Source of the DNA: Pegoplata infirma
Lineage: Eukaryota > Arthropoda > Insecta > Diptera > Anthomyiidae
Direction of reading: 5' to 3'
NCBI GenBank assembly: GCA_963921195.1
Contig: OY992540.1
Coordinates: 190,015,576 to 190,079,575 of the forward strand
DNA length: 64,000 nt
Shown here: positions 11,000 through 19,620 of the stretch, in pieces
Position numbering within the stretch: position 1 is the first letter of the stretch
Layout: each line of letters starts with the position of its first letter
The notes under the pieces: generated by a model
Told to the model about the DNA's origin: nothing
Database searches by the model: none
The model's input: only the letters and a program-made list of their open reading frames with translations
Program-made: the position numbers and the translations under genes

Positions 11000-11030
<31 letters not shown>
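10911..11030 (+). terminator. LINE 3' UTR, poly(A) signal and A tail
   Basis: An 80-bp AT-rich 3' UTR, AATAAA at 10991-10996, and an uninterrupted A run from 11002 to 11030. The long pure A tail suggests recent insertion. Confidence 0.8.
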
Positions 11031-11032
<2 letters not shown>

Positions 11033-12110
11033 AATCGAGATTGAGTAAAATATATGTTATTTTTGTACTTTTTACCCCTCCATAATCACTTAAGTGATCC
11101 CAGATCAATTTTATTCTTGCTAAATTTTAAAATATGAATAACTTCTAAAATAATTAAGATACAAGCAAAAGAACGTAATTTTGGTATTTTAATTATATCT
11201 TAAAAACTAATCGAGATAGAGCAAAATAGATGCTATTGTTTGCAATTTTTACCCCTCCATAACCCATTTAGCGATCCCAGATCATTTTTATCCTTGATAG
11301 ATTTAAAAATTGCAAATAACTTCTTAAATAATTAAGATACAAGCAAAAGGTCGTTAATTTGGTATTTTATTTATATCTCAAAAACTAATCGAGATAGAGC
11401 AAAATAGATGATATTTTTGTCATTTTTACCCCTCCATAACCCATTTAGCGATCCCAGATCAATTTTTTCTCTGCTAGATTTTTAAATTGCAAATAACTTC
11501 TTAAATAATTAAGATACAAGCAAAAGGACGTAAATTTGGTATTTTATTTATATCTCAAAAACTAATCGAGATAGAGTAAAATATATGTTATTTTTGTAAT
11601 TTTTACCCCTCCAAAATCACTTTAGCGATCCCAGATCAATTTTATCTTAGCTAGATTTTTAAATTGCAAATAACTTCTTAAATAATTAAGATACAAGCAA
11701 AAGGACGTAAATTTGGTATTTTATTTATATCTCAAAAACTAATCGAGATAGAGTAAAATATATGTTATTTTTGTAATTTTTACCCCTCCATAATCACTTT
11801 AGCGATCCCAGATCAATTTTATCTTAGCTAGATTTTTAAATTGCAAATAACTTCTTAAATAATTAAGATACAAGCAAAAGGACGTTAATTTGGTATTTTA
11901 TTTATATCTCAAAAACTAATCGAGATAGAGCAAAATAGATGATATTTTTGCCATTTTTACCCCTCCATAACCCATTTAGCGATCCCAGATCAATTTTATC
12001 TTCGCTAAATTTTAAAATTGCGAATAACTTCTTAAATAATTAAGATACAAGTGAAAGGACGTTAATTTAGTATTATAATTATATCTTTAAAATAAAGCAA
12101 AGATAGAGCA
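11031..12110. repeat. 177-bp monomer array, right arm
   Basis: Just over six tandem monomers in the opposite orientation to the left arm. Starts of the CTAATCGAG motif at 11031, 11207, 11385, 11562, 11739 and 11916 give a period of 176-178 bp. Monomers differ by scattered substitutions (for example CATAATCACTT versus CATAACCCATT), so at least two subtypes alternate. Confidence 0.92.
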
Positions 12111-12967
12111 AAATATATGATTTTTTTTCTAAAAAAGTGCTGTTTTTTTAAAAAGTACTATTATTTCTAAAAAAAAAGTACTTTTTTCCTAAAAAAGTAA
12201 TAATTTCTCTAAAAAAGTAATAATTTTTCTAAAAAAGTAATATTATATCTAAGAAAGTACTAATTCCTAAAAAAGTACTATTTTTCTAAAAAATACTTTT
12301 TTTTTTTAAAGTACTATTTTTCGAAAAAAGTACTATTTTTTCTAAAAAAAGTACTTTTTTTAAAAAAAGTAGAATTTTTTCTAAAAAGTACTATTTTTTC
12401 TAAAAAAGTCCCTTTTTTCAAAAAAAGTAAAATTTTTTCTAAAATGAACTATTTTTTCTAAAAAAGTTACTAGTTTTAATAAAAAGTACAATTTTTTCTA
12501 AAAAAGTACTATTTTTTCTAAAAAGTACTATTTTTTCTAAAAAAGTACTTTTTTTTTCTTAAAAAGCAAAATTTTTTCTAAAAAGTACTATTTTTTCTAA
12601 AAAAGTACTTTTTTTGCTAAAAAGTACTATTTTTTCTAAAAAAGTACTTTTTTTTTAAGGTATTTTTTCTTCTAAAAAGTACTATTTTATCTAAAAAAGT
12701 ACTATTTTTTCTAAAAAGTACTTTTTTTTTCAAAAAAATACTAATTTTTCTAAAAAGTACTATTTTTTCTAAAAAAGTACTATTTTTTCTAAAAAAGTAC
12801 TTTTTTTTCTAAAAAAGTACTTTTTTTAAAAAAGTACTATTTTTTCTAAAAAAGTACTTTTTTTAAAAACAAGTACTATTTTTTTAAAAAAAGTACTTTT
12901 TTTAAAAAAAAAGTACTATTTTTTCTAAAAAAGTACTTTTTTTTTAAAATAGTACTTACTTTTCTAA
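12111..12967. repeat. minisatellite, right arm (inner part)
   Basis: Degenerate ~20-bp CTAAAAAAGTACTTTTTT units, the inverse-order partner of 2526-4672. Interrupted by the pogo-like MITE at 12970, after which it continues (13564-14030). Confidence 0.88.
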
Positions 12968-12969
12968 TA

Positions 12970-13561
12970 CAGTAGAATCTCACAAATTAGAACTCTCACA
13001 AATTAGAATTGTCCAGAAATTAGAACCGGCTATTTTAATGTATTGGACGCTCTGAAATTAGAACCTGTTGTTCTAATTTCTGGAAGTTTTTTTTTTTATT
13101 TTCAATACAAAATGCTTTTTTGTAGTTTTTTTTAAGCTAAATAGGGGAAAAACCGAATTATTATTAGTTAACGCTCTAAAATTAGAACCAGTGGTTCTAA
13201 TTTCTGGACTTTTTATTTTGTTTTTTTTTTCTCACAATTCTATAAGCGTAAGAGAAATTGAAAAATGGAATAAAGATGGGTTTAATGACGGATCAGATAG
13301 CAGTGACGATGATATAATCGATGTAACGCCTGTTATTTCTCATTTCAAAGCGCTTAAAAGCGCTTTTCTACAAATTTAATGTGTTAAATTAATTAAATAT
13401 TAACAAATAAAAATTGTTTCGTGTTAAAATAAAGCATTCGTAACTGTTTTTATTGTTACTTTGTCATTTTCTTTGAAAAAACAAATGTCCAGAAATTAGA
13501 ACTTTTCAGAAATTAGAACTACCCGTGGAACAAAGTGGTTCTAATTTGTGAGATTCTACTG
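12970..13561 (+). mobile_element. pogo-like non-autonomous element
   Basis: 592 bp with termini CAGTAGAATCTCACAAATTA inverted at both ends, flanked by TA (12968-12969 and 13562-13563). CCAGAAATTAGAAC motifs recur inside in both orientations. The matching position in copy B of the duplication (near 15884) reads CTAATATTTTG with no insert, an empty site. CAGT termini and TA duplication fit pogo/Tigger within Tc1/mariner. Confidence 0.85.
13245..13379 (+). pseudogene. acidic tail of a pogo-like transposase (remnant)
   Basis: The frame reads SVREIEKWNKDGFND then a Ser/Asp-rich run (SDSSDDD), DVTPVISHFKAL and a stop at 13377-13379. Acidic Ser/Asp-rich C-termini are common in pogo/Tigger transposases, and this piece lies just before the right terminus, where such a tail would sit. 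The catalytic domain is absent. Similarity is judged only from composition and position, so confidence is modest. Confidence 0.45.
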
Positions 13562-13563
13562 TA

Positions 13564-14036
13564 TTTTGTTTTTTTTCTAAAAATTACTTTTTTTTTCAAA
13601 AAAGTACTATTTTTTCTAAAAAAGTACTTTTTTCCAAAAAAGTACTAATTTTTCTAAAAAGTACTATTTTTTCTAAAAAGTAAAATTTTTTCTAAAAAGT
13701 ACTTGTTTTTCTAAAAAAATATTTTTTTTTTAAAAAAGTACTAACTTTTCTAAAAAAGTACTATTTTTCTAAAAAGTACTTTTTTTCTAAAAAAAATTAT
13801 AACTTTTCCAAAAAAGTACTTTTTTTTCTAAAAAGTACTTGTTTTTCTAAAAAGTACTTTTTTCTAAAAAAGTACAATTTTTTCTAAAAAAGTACTATTT
13901 TTTCTAAAAAGGTACTATTTTTCTAAAAAAGTAATATTTTTTCTAAAAAGTACTTTTTTTTTTTCTAAAAAACAGTAGTTTTTCTGAAAAAAGTACTTTA
14001 TTTCTAAAAAAAATTATTGAAAAAAAAAACATCTAA
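13564..14036. repeat. minisatellite, right arm (outer part, copy A)
   Basis: GTACTTTTT-type units as in 12111-12967. Nearly the same sequence, with small deletions, is found at 15885-16336 in copy B. Confidence 0.85.
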
Positions 14037-14327
14037 AATGTGTCATGTGCCAATAATTGGCACACGGCACACGGGCAATGTGCCATGTGCTGGCACACGG
14101 CACATTTCAGATGTGCCATGTGTCATACTAGGACACATTGCACATTTCAGATGTGCCGTGTGCCATATGTATGGCACATGGCACACCTGAAATGTGCCGT
14201 GTGCCAGCACATGGCACATGGCCCGTGTGCCGTGTGCCAATAATTGGCACACGGCACACGTTTCATATGTGCTATGTGCCAAATGTGCGCACATGTGCCC
14301 TGGGCACGTGTGCCATTCCTTACCCTG
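14037..14327. repeat. terminal GGCACA block, right arm copy A
   Basis: Inverse counterpart of 2260-2525, essentially identical to 16341-16631. It ends with TTACCCTG, where the Transib-like element has inserted, duplicating CCCTG. Confidence 0.9.
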
Positions 14328-15768
14328 CACAGTGGTTCCAAGTCCAAATCTAGCTGGACAAAATTATTTTATCACCGTTTTATATGTTTTTGGGGTCGCT
14401 GAGTTCAAAAAACATGTTTAAATTTTTCTAAGTCGATTACACTAATCGACAACTTTTTATTTTTTTTCTAATTTCAGAAATTCATTAATGACAAAAATGG
14501 TTTATATGCAGAACAGAAATATGAAATGCAAAAACTTATTTTTTGAAAGTTTTGTAATCTCTAAAAAAAAAAAAATTTTTTTGTCGAGAAGTGTAATTGA
14601 AAAAAGCAAGTGAGAGTGTTAAATTCGGCTATGCCGAATCTTTTATACCCTCCAAAATGTAAAAAAATAAAAAACCAGTGAGAGTGTTATATTCGGCTGT
14701 GCCGAATCTTTTATACCCTCCAAAATGTAAAAAAAAAATCCAGGGGCGACTTTTTTTTGGGGGGGGAGGTAGTGGGAGACGTTAGGGAGCACCTTCCCTT
14801 TGCGATTTCGAACTTCATCTGAGAGAAGAATGTTGCATTTGCTTAGCAAAAGTTCAAAAAACCCTGCAAAAATTGCGATTTTTCTTTGGTTGGTTTAGTT
14901 CTCCAAGGGGGAACTTTTTTCCCCTTGGTCCGATTTTATCCATTTCCGAACTTAACCTGCCTAGGAATATAAGACATATTTGTGGCAAACTTCGGAAGTC
15001 TAGCTCTTTTATTTTGGACTTTATCGTGTCCTCTACAGACGGACGGACAGACGGACGGACATTTTTGAATTTAGTCGAAGTGTGTAATTGGCCGCGGTTT
15101 TATAGGAAACATCACATTTAGTGCTTTTTTTAAGCTAAGCATAATTATAATACTTAAAAGTTATCAAAAACTTACAAAAATTCGATACTTTATTTAGAAA
15201 AAAAATTTTAGGCGAAAATCTATTTTCATAAAAACTGTGATTAATTTTAAACTTGCAAAAACCTGCAAGAAATGTCTGCATGCCAACGTTCAGTAATAAA
15301 TTACCTATAAGTTGTATGTAGTAATTCGACATGATATGCCTGGATTCGGTTTTGGCAAGCTGCGGAAGTTTCATAAGTCCTCAAAAATATTGTTATTATT
15401 GACCATACTTCAAAATACAAAAAATGTAAGAAGAATATCAATAATAAATTTCTTATTAATGTACAGAATAAGTATAAATCTGTAGCTTTCTTGTACATAA
15501 ACCGTTTTGAAACCATTGATGTTACATGGATAATATGATGTTATTAGTTGAACACTTATAGATATATTTTTTTTTTTTTTAAATATTGGATACCAAAAAT
15601 GTTATTTCATTCGCATATTTAACAAAGTTAAAGACCTAATTCCAAGAAATGGTTATTAGTTCGATCAGAACACACCCTTAGCTTGCCCCTAGCACTATTA
15701 ATTCCCAATTTTAAGGACACTAATTTTTGGACTTTTGTCCAGCTAGATTTTGATTTGGAACCAATGTG
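14328..15768. mobile_element. Transib-like element with RSS-like termini
   Basis: 1441 bp with inverted termini CACAGTGGTTCC (left) and CACATTGGTTCC (right, inverted), flanked by a perfect 5-bp duplication CCCTG (14323-14327 and 15769-15773). Each terminus is a heptamer (CACAGTG or CACATTG), a 23-bp spacer and an ACAAAA-starting nonamer (ACAAAATTA or ACAAAAGTC). This matches the 23-RSS layout known for Transib termini, and 5-bp GC-rich duplications are typical of Transib. Copy B lacks the insert and reads CCCTGGTGAGAAT. No transposase is visible; part of the interior is mini-me-like sequence, so it is non-autonomous. Confidence 0.85.
14600..15125. repeat. mini-me-like repeat inside the Transib-like element
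   Basis: A doubled end module (GAGAGTGTTA, TTCGGC.GCCGAATCTTTTATACCCTCC) at about 14610-14730, a GGGGGG-rich stretch, TTCCCCTTGG, and a (GACG)n/(GACA)n core at about 15039-15060. It is related to 23602-24325 and 63462-64000, but reads with ends and core in a different arrangement. Confidence 0.65.
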
Positions 15769-15773
15769 CCCTG

Positions 15774-15858
15774 GTGAGAATAACATGAGTGGATACAACA
15801 TTTTTAATTTTATTAAAACACTCCTCATGAGCGGGTAATATAACATAATCTATATTTT
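15774..15858 (-). pseudogene. duplicated 80-bp gypsy pol fragment
   Basis: GTGAGAATAACATGAGTGG through TATAACATAATCTATATTTTT, identical over its length to gypsy sequence at 16632-16716. It marks the end of duplication copy A and shows that the duplication happened after the hAT-like element had entered gypsy pol. Confidence 0.88.
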
Positions 15859-16710
15859 TTTTAAAATAGTACTTACTTTTCTAATATTTTGTTTTTTTTC
15901 TAAAAATTACTTTTTTTTTCAAAAAAGTACTATTTTTTCTAAAAAAAGTACTTTTTTCCAAAAAAGTACTAATTTTTCTAAAAAGTACTATTTTTTCTAA
16001 AAAGTAAAATTTTTTCTAAAAAGTACTTGTTTTTCTAAAAAAATATTTTTTTTTTAAAAAAGTACTAACTTTTCTAAAACTTTACTTTTTTTCTAAAAAA
16101 AATTATAACTTTTCCAAAAAAGTACTTTTTTTTCTAAAAAGTACTTGTTTTTCTAAAAAGTACTTTTTTCTAAAAAAGTACAATTTTTTCTAAAAAAGTA
16201 CTATTTTTTCTAAAAAGGTACTATTTTTCTAAAAAAGTAATATTTTTTCTAAAAAGTACTTTTTTTTTCTAAAAAACAGTATTTTTTCTGAAAAAAGTAC
16301 TTTATTTCTAAAAAAAATTATTGAAAAAAAAAACATCTAAAATGTGTCATGTGCCAATAATTGGCACACGGCACACGGGCAATGTGCCATGTGCTGGCAC
16401 ACGGCACATTTCAGATGTGCCATGTGTCATACTAGGACACATTGCACATTTCAGATGTGCCGTGTGCCATATGTATGGCACATGGCACACCTGAAATGTG
16501 CCGTGTGCCAGCACATGGCACATGGCCCGTGTGCCGTGTGCCAATAATTGGCACACGGCACACGTTTCATATGTGCTATGTGCCAAATGTGCGCACATGT
16601 GCCCTGGGCACGTGTGCCATTCCTTACCCTGGTGAGAATAACATGAGTGGATACAACATTTTTAATTTTATTAAAACACTCCTCATGAGCGGGTAATATA
16701 ACATAATCTA
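15853..16710. repeat. tandem duplication copy B (uninterrupted)
   Basis: Second copy of the right terminus: minisatellite 15860-16336, GGCACA block 16341-16631 and gypsy sequence from 16632. It keeps the empty sites for both the pogo-like MITE and the Transib-like element seen in copy A. Confidence 0.85.
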
Positions 16711-17043
16711 TATTTTTCCGAAGTAATTCTCTTAACGGAGCAGTTAAATCTGCTAAATTCGGTATAAATTTTCTCAAATAATTTACAAAACCCAGAAACG
16801 ATTGAAGTTCAGTTCTATTCCTCGGAATGCTGAGCGCTAATATAGATTCAATACGCTTTTTATCTGGTCTTATACCATTATTTGAAATTATGTGTCCTAA
16901 GAAACTGACTTCTTTTACTCTAAATTGAATTTTATTCTTATTTATCTTTACATTCTGTTCCCGTGCTCTTCTTAAAAACAGATCCACATTTTTATCATGA
17001 TCCTCTATGGTTTTACCACCTATTATTATATCGTCTATGTATA
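16640..17043 (-). pseudogene. gypsy reverse transcriptase fragment (palm to connection)
   Basis: The minus strand reads the catalytic YIDDIIIGG box followed by DLFLRRAREQNVKINKNKIQ, VSFLGHIISNNGI, a PRNRTELQSFLGFVNYLRKF segment and NVVSTHVILT. These are the second half of a Ty3/gypsy RT and the connection towards RNase H. The fingers and first catalytic Asp are missing: the frame is cut at 17044 by the GGGGCATTCC element. At the other end it is cut at 16632 by the hAT-like element, beyond which RNase H resumes at 2248. Residues seen at the apparent C-terminus past 16640 come from the GGCACA repeat. Confidence 0.9.
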
Positions 17044-17044
17044 T

Positions 17045-18085
17045 GGGGCATTCCATGTGAAATCGGACACTTTGAAAAACTTTTTTTTTAGATTTTCCCA
17101 ATATGTTTACAGTTTTTAGTACCCTTCGAAAACTCCTTCGTGGTAAATTTTCAGATTTTTTTGATGACCCGTTCAAAAGATATCGAATTTTTAAGAATTG
17201 GTGGTTTGTTCCTTTACTACAACTTCTTTTAATCATAACTTCTTCAATAATGGTCCAAATTCCAAATTTTTTTCTTCAAAATTTTTGTTTTTTTACGTAC
17301 TTTCTAAAAAAAAATCCCAAAAAATTCTTAAAAGCGCTGTAGTATGCGATTTTTAAGTTTTAAAATTTAAATCTCATTTTTGAAAATGTTTGTACTCTTC
17401 GATTTTTTTGAAATTTTTTTATGTAAAACTTCTATCAATTCTACAAATTTTTTGCCTAGGAAGATCGTGGGATAACGATTATTACTATTTTTTAAAATTT
17501 TTTGAAAAAATTTTATTGTAATTTTCCAAACTTAAAATCATTTCTACTGCTCCAATGGTGCGTCATAGAGGGGTCCTTTATAAGACCGACCCCCATTAAT
17601 TTTTACGTCTTAACATTTCTTTGGAACAAACTAATACCCTATCTCCAATTTCTAAGGGGGCTCCCACACAATACGACATTTTTTAAAATTTGTTCCAACC
17701 GCTCTAACTGCCCTAATAGTGCACTTAGAGCAACAAAATATATGACCGACCCACAATATTTTTTTAGTCCAAACATTTTCTCTGAACACACCTACCCTCT
17801 ATCTTTAACTGTTAAGGCGGTCCCCATACAATTTTTTTTATTTTTTGTAAATTTGTTTTATTTAATCAGCTTCTACCGGTCCAATGGAGCGTCCGAGAGG
17901 GGTCATTACTGAGACTGACCCCCATTTATTTTTACCCAACAACATTTTTTCAAAACATACCTACGCCCTATCTCCAATCCCTAAGTAGGCTCCCATACAA
18001 AATTACATTTTTATAAAATTTGCTCCAACTGTTATTTGTATGGGAGCCTACTTATGGAGATGAGATAGGGCGTCGGTATGTTTTG
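17045..18085. mobile_element. GGGGCATTCC fold-back element, right arm missing
   Basis: Starts GGGGCATTCCATGTGAAATC and follows the 50779-52173 element through the ~400-bp left arm and the middle (inverse orientation), with repeated GACCGACCC and CCTATCTCCAA boxes. It ends near 18085 in a short internal inverted repeat (GGGAGCCTACTTATGGAGAT), without the second arm. Gypsy sequence resumes with a stretch of RT lacking, so one deletion probably removed the second arm and the RT fingers. No protein with a recognisable fold is encoded. Confidence 0.75.
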
Positions 18086-18111
18086 CAAAACTTTGCAGCT
18101 AACTTTTCTAG

Positions 18112-19308
18112 TCAGTCTGAAGTATTGTCAATATTCAAAACTCTCTTGATTAGGCCTAATTTAACACAAGAATCTCTGCTAAATATTGGCTTGTACCCAT
18201 TGTCAACAATTAAAAACAACTCGTCAGAAATATAATTTTTCGAAACACAACGAAGAGTTATTTCACCTAAAGGACGTATTTTATGACCACTATATGTTAA
18301 CAAAGTAGTGTTAGTAGGTTTTAATCTCATATTCGTAGAAATATTTTTAAATATAGATATTGGAATTATATTTGCGTCAGAACCAGTGTCTAATTTAAAT
18401 TTAACACTATAGTTATTGACCATGATATCATGGTACCAAACGTCTTTGACTCTATACGAATTAATACTGTCAGTCAACGCAAAATCACAATCAGAATCAC
18501 AACTATTACAATCATCTTTAGATAAAGTATTAACTTGAATATTTGATTTACACGCAACCGAAAAATGGTTTAATTTTTTACATTTATTGCAAACCTTACC
18601 AAATGCAGGGCAATTGTTAATTTTGTGTTTTTTCAAACATCTTTTACAATTAATTACGTTACTCTTTTGATTTTGATCATTTCTAAATCTACTTTTCTTA
18701 TATTTATTTATAAAATCTAATTTTTCTGTCTCACCAGCATTTTCATATCCCTCTTGAATGTCATCTGTATTCTGCTTCGATTCTTGAACATCTCGTACCT
18801 GTTGTTTCTGCTTCTCATAAATTCTGCATTCTAAAATTATCTTGTCAATTTCGATATCCTCCTTTTTTAATAACTTTTCTTGTAGATGGTTATCAGCAAC
18901 ACCCAACACAATTCTGTCTCTAACTATTTCAGATGGATTTTCAAATTCACAGCTACATGATAACTCCTTCAAATCTTGAATAAAGTCCTCAATTGGCTCA
19001 TTTGGCTTTTGATTTCGATTGTAAAAAACAAATCTTTCATATAGAATGTTTTTCTTTGGCGTGAAATAGTCTTCAAGAGCTTTGATGACTTTGTTGTAGT
19101 TGTTACTATCTTCCACTGCAATATCCAAGTTTCTGATTATTTCTTTACCTTCACGTCCAATTTGGTTTCTTAAAATAGCAAGCTTAATAGCATCACTTAG
19201 TTTCGTATTTTTAGCTATTATATAATCTTCAAAATCTCTTAGAAAGATTGTCCAATTTTTGGCTTTGTTGCCGGACACTTTTAGGTCTGGGATAGATTTT
19301 AAATCCAT
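18112..19308 (-). CDS. gypsy Gag-protease polyprotein
   Basis: 398 codons from ATG at 19308. The first ~210 residues are a retrotransposon Gag (LRNQIGREGKEIIRNL, ENPSEIVRDRIVLGV), which forms the particle shell. A cysteine/histidine cluster (CKRCLKKHKINNC then CNKCKKLNHFSVAC, about 219-252) is the nucleic-acid-binding knuckle. A retropepsin follows with the catalytic FKLDTGSDANIIP (about 301-313) and a glycine-containing flap region. The frame stops at 18112 (NTSD then TGA). In related elements Pol would continue, so either a frameshift site or the adjoining deletion ends it here. Start chosen because it lies ~150 bp downstream of the LTR and gives a complete Gag N-terminus. Confidence 0.9.
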   Translation of the reverse strand: MDLKSIPDLKVSGNKAKNWTIFLRDFEDYIIAKNTKLSDAIKLAILRNQIGREGKEIIRNLDIAVEDSNNYNKVIKALEDYFTPKKNILYERFVFYNRNQKPNEPIEDFIQDLKELSCSCEFENPSEIVRDRIVLGVADNHLQEKLLKKEDIEIDKIILECRIYEKQKQQVRDVQESKQNTDDIQEGYENAGETEKLDFINKYKKSRFRNDQNQKSNVINCKRCLKKHKINNCPAFGKVCNKCKKLNHFSVACKSNIQVNTLSKDDCNSCDSDCDFALTDSINSYRVKDVWYHDIMVNNYSVKFKLDTGSDANIIPISIFKNISTNMRLKPTNTTLLTYSGHKIRPLGEITLRCVSKNYISDELFLIVDNGYKPIFSRDSCVKLGLIKRVLNIDNTSD

Positions 19309-19450
19309 TGTTCTTTATGTATAATTTATGAATTTTTTCTCCTTTTTTTATATTTATTTGCAAAAAATTATTTAGAACTTTTTCTTGTATATATTTTTTT
19401 TTTTTTCACAGTCGCGTAGGTTATTTTTCTAAAATTTTATTTATTTTTTA

Positions 19451-19460
19451 GACTGCGCCA
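19451..19460 (-). promoter_or_regulatory. primer-binding-like site of the gypsy element
   Basis: The minus strand reads TGGCGCAGTC immediately after the 5' LTR. TGG at the LTR edge pairs with tRNA CCA ends, and TGGCGCAGTC-type sites are known in insect gypsy-group elements. Complementarity seems limited to ~10 bases; which tRNA is used cannot be told here. Confidence 0.7.
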
Positions 19461-19620
19461 TGTAGAGAAACACATAAATTCCAAATCGAAACTGATTGTA
19501 TTTTATTTTATTTTTTCAAATATAAAAAATTGAATACAAACAATACTAAGACTACTGGAGTAAATTACAAAGTTTAAAAGCAAAGTATAAAATTATAAGT
19601 AGTTTAATTCTAATACAACA
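19461..19620 (-). repeat. 5' LTR of the gypsy element
   Basis: 160 bp, the same as 269-428 by eye. It should hold the promoter for the minus-strand transcript. The minus strand has an AT-rich TATAATTTTATAC stretch, but no element is proven. Flanked at 19621-19625 by AGTTG. Confidence 0.93.

Larger units (their letters stand above)
6670..11030 (+). mobile_element. jockey-clade LINE, apparently full length
   Basis: Two ORFs (gag-like 6853-8247 and EN-RT 8244-10910), a short 3' UTR, an AATAAA at 10991-10996 and a 29-bp A tail ending at 11030 define a non-LTR retrotransposon. It lies in the 177-bp array: monomer sequence resumes at 11031 directly after the tail. The 5' end near 6670 is an estimate because no target-site duplication is visible; the left junction may have been altered or the target repeat rearranged. 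Both ORFs are open, so the copy may be young and able to move. The RT type, the EN domain, the lack of RNase H and the gag zinc knuckles fit the jockey clade. Confidence 0.85.
12939..15852. repeat. tandem duplication copy A (carries two insertions)
   Basis: This is the first of two copies of the right terminus of the hAT-like element plus ~80 bp of gypsy pol. Without its insertions (12970-13561 and 14328-15768) it matches copy B at 15853-16710. The shared stretch starts at TTTTTTTAAAATAGTACTT and ends in gypsy sequence ATAATCTATATTTTT. The copies join at a short T-rich overlap. Confidence 0.85.
2249..16631. mobile_element. giant hAT-like fold-back element
   Basis: The termini are inverted repeats starting CAGGGTAAGGAATGGCACAC, at 2249 and in reverse ending at 16631. 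They are flanked by a perfect 8-bp duplication GTGAGAAT at 2241-2248 and 16632-16639, inside gypsy pol. An 8-bp duplication with T at position 2 and A at position 7, plus CAGGG termini, is what the hAT superfamily gives. The arms are long inverted repeats built from a GGCACA-rich terminal block, a ~20-bp minisatellite and 177-bp monomers, meeting near 6170-6200. No transposase is seen. Within it lie a jockey LINE, a pogo-like MITE, a Transib-like element and a duplicated right end. The architecture recalls Drosophila FB elements, but termini and duplication point to hAT. A P-superfamily origin (also 8-bp duplications) is the main alternative. Confidence 0.85.
269..19620 (-). mobile_element. 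Ty3/gypsy LTR retrotransposon, heavily interrupted
   Basis: Two identical 160-bp LTRs begin TGTAGAG and end ATACAACA on the plus strand (269-428 and 19461-19620). They are flanked by a perfect 5-bp duplication AGTTG at 264-268 and 19621-19625. A primer-binding-like site adjoins the right LTR and a purine tract adjoins the left LTR, so the element reads on the minus strand. Coding remains in order are Gag-protease (19308-18112), a piece of RT (17043-16640) and RNase H plus integrase (2248-554). No env-like ORF is seen. It is interrupted by a GGGGCATTCC element (17045 to about 18085) with loss of the N-terminal part of RT, and by the giant hAT-like element (2249-16631). It cannot make a working Pol as it stands. 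Confidence 0.93.

Noticed and set aside
13191..13244. N-terminal extension of the pogo-tail frame starting at the first Met
   Set aside because: This part is translated inverted repeat and T-rich sequence; only the part from about 13245 looks protein-derived.
17502..17912. A 136-codon frame with a similar 116-codon frame at 51367-51717
   Set aside because: They are the same middle part of the GGGGCATTCC element. About ten amino-acid changes in ~110 residues with no excess of silent change, no start context and no known motif argue against a gene.
269..19620. Gypsy element as an endogenous retrovirus with env
   Set aside because: No ORF lies between the integrase end (554) and the 3' LTR (428) and no membrane protein is encoded; it is a plain LTR retrotransposon.
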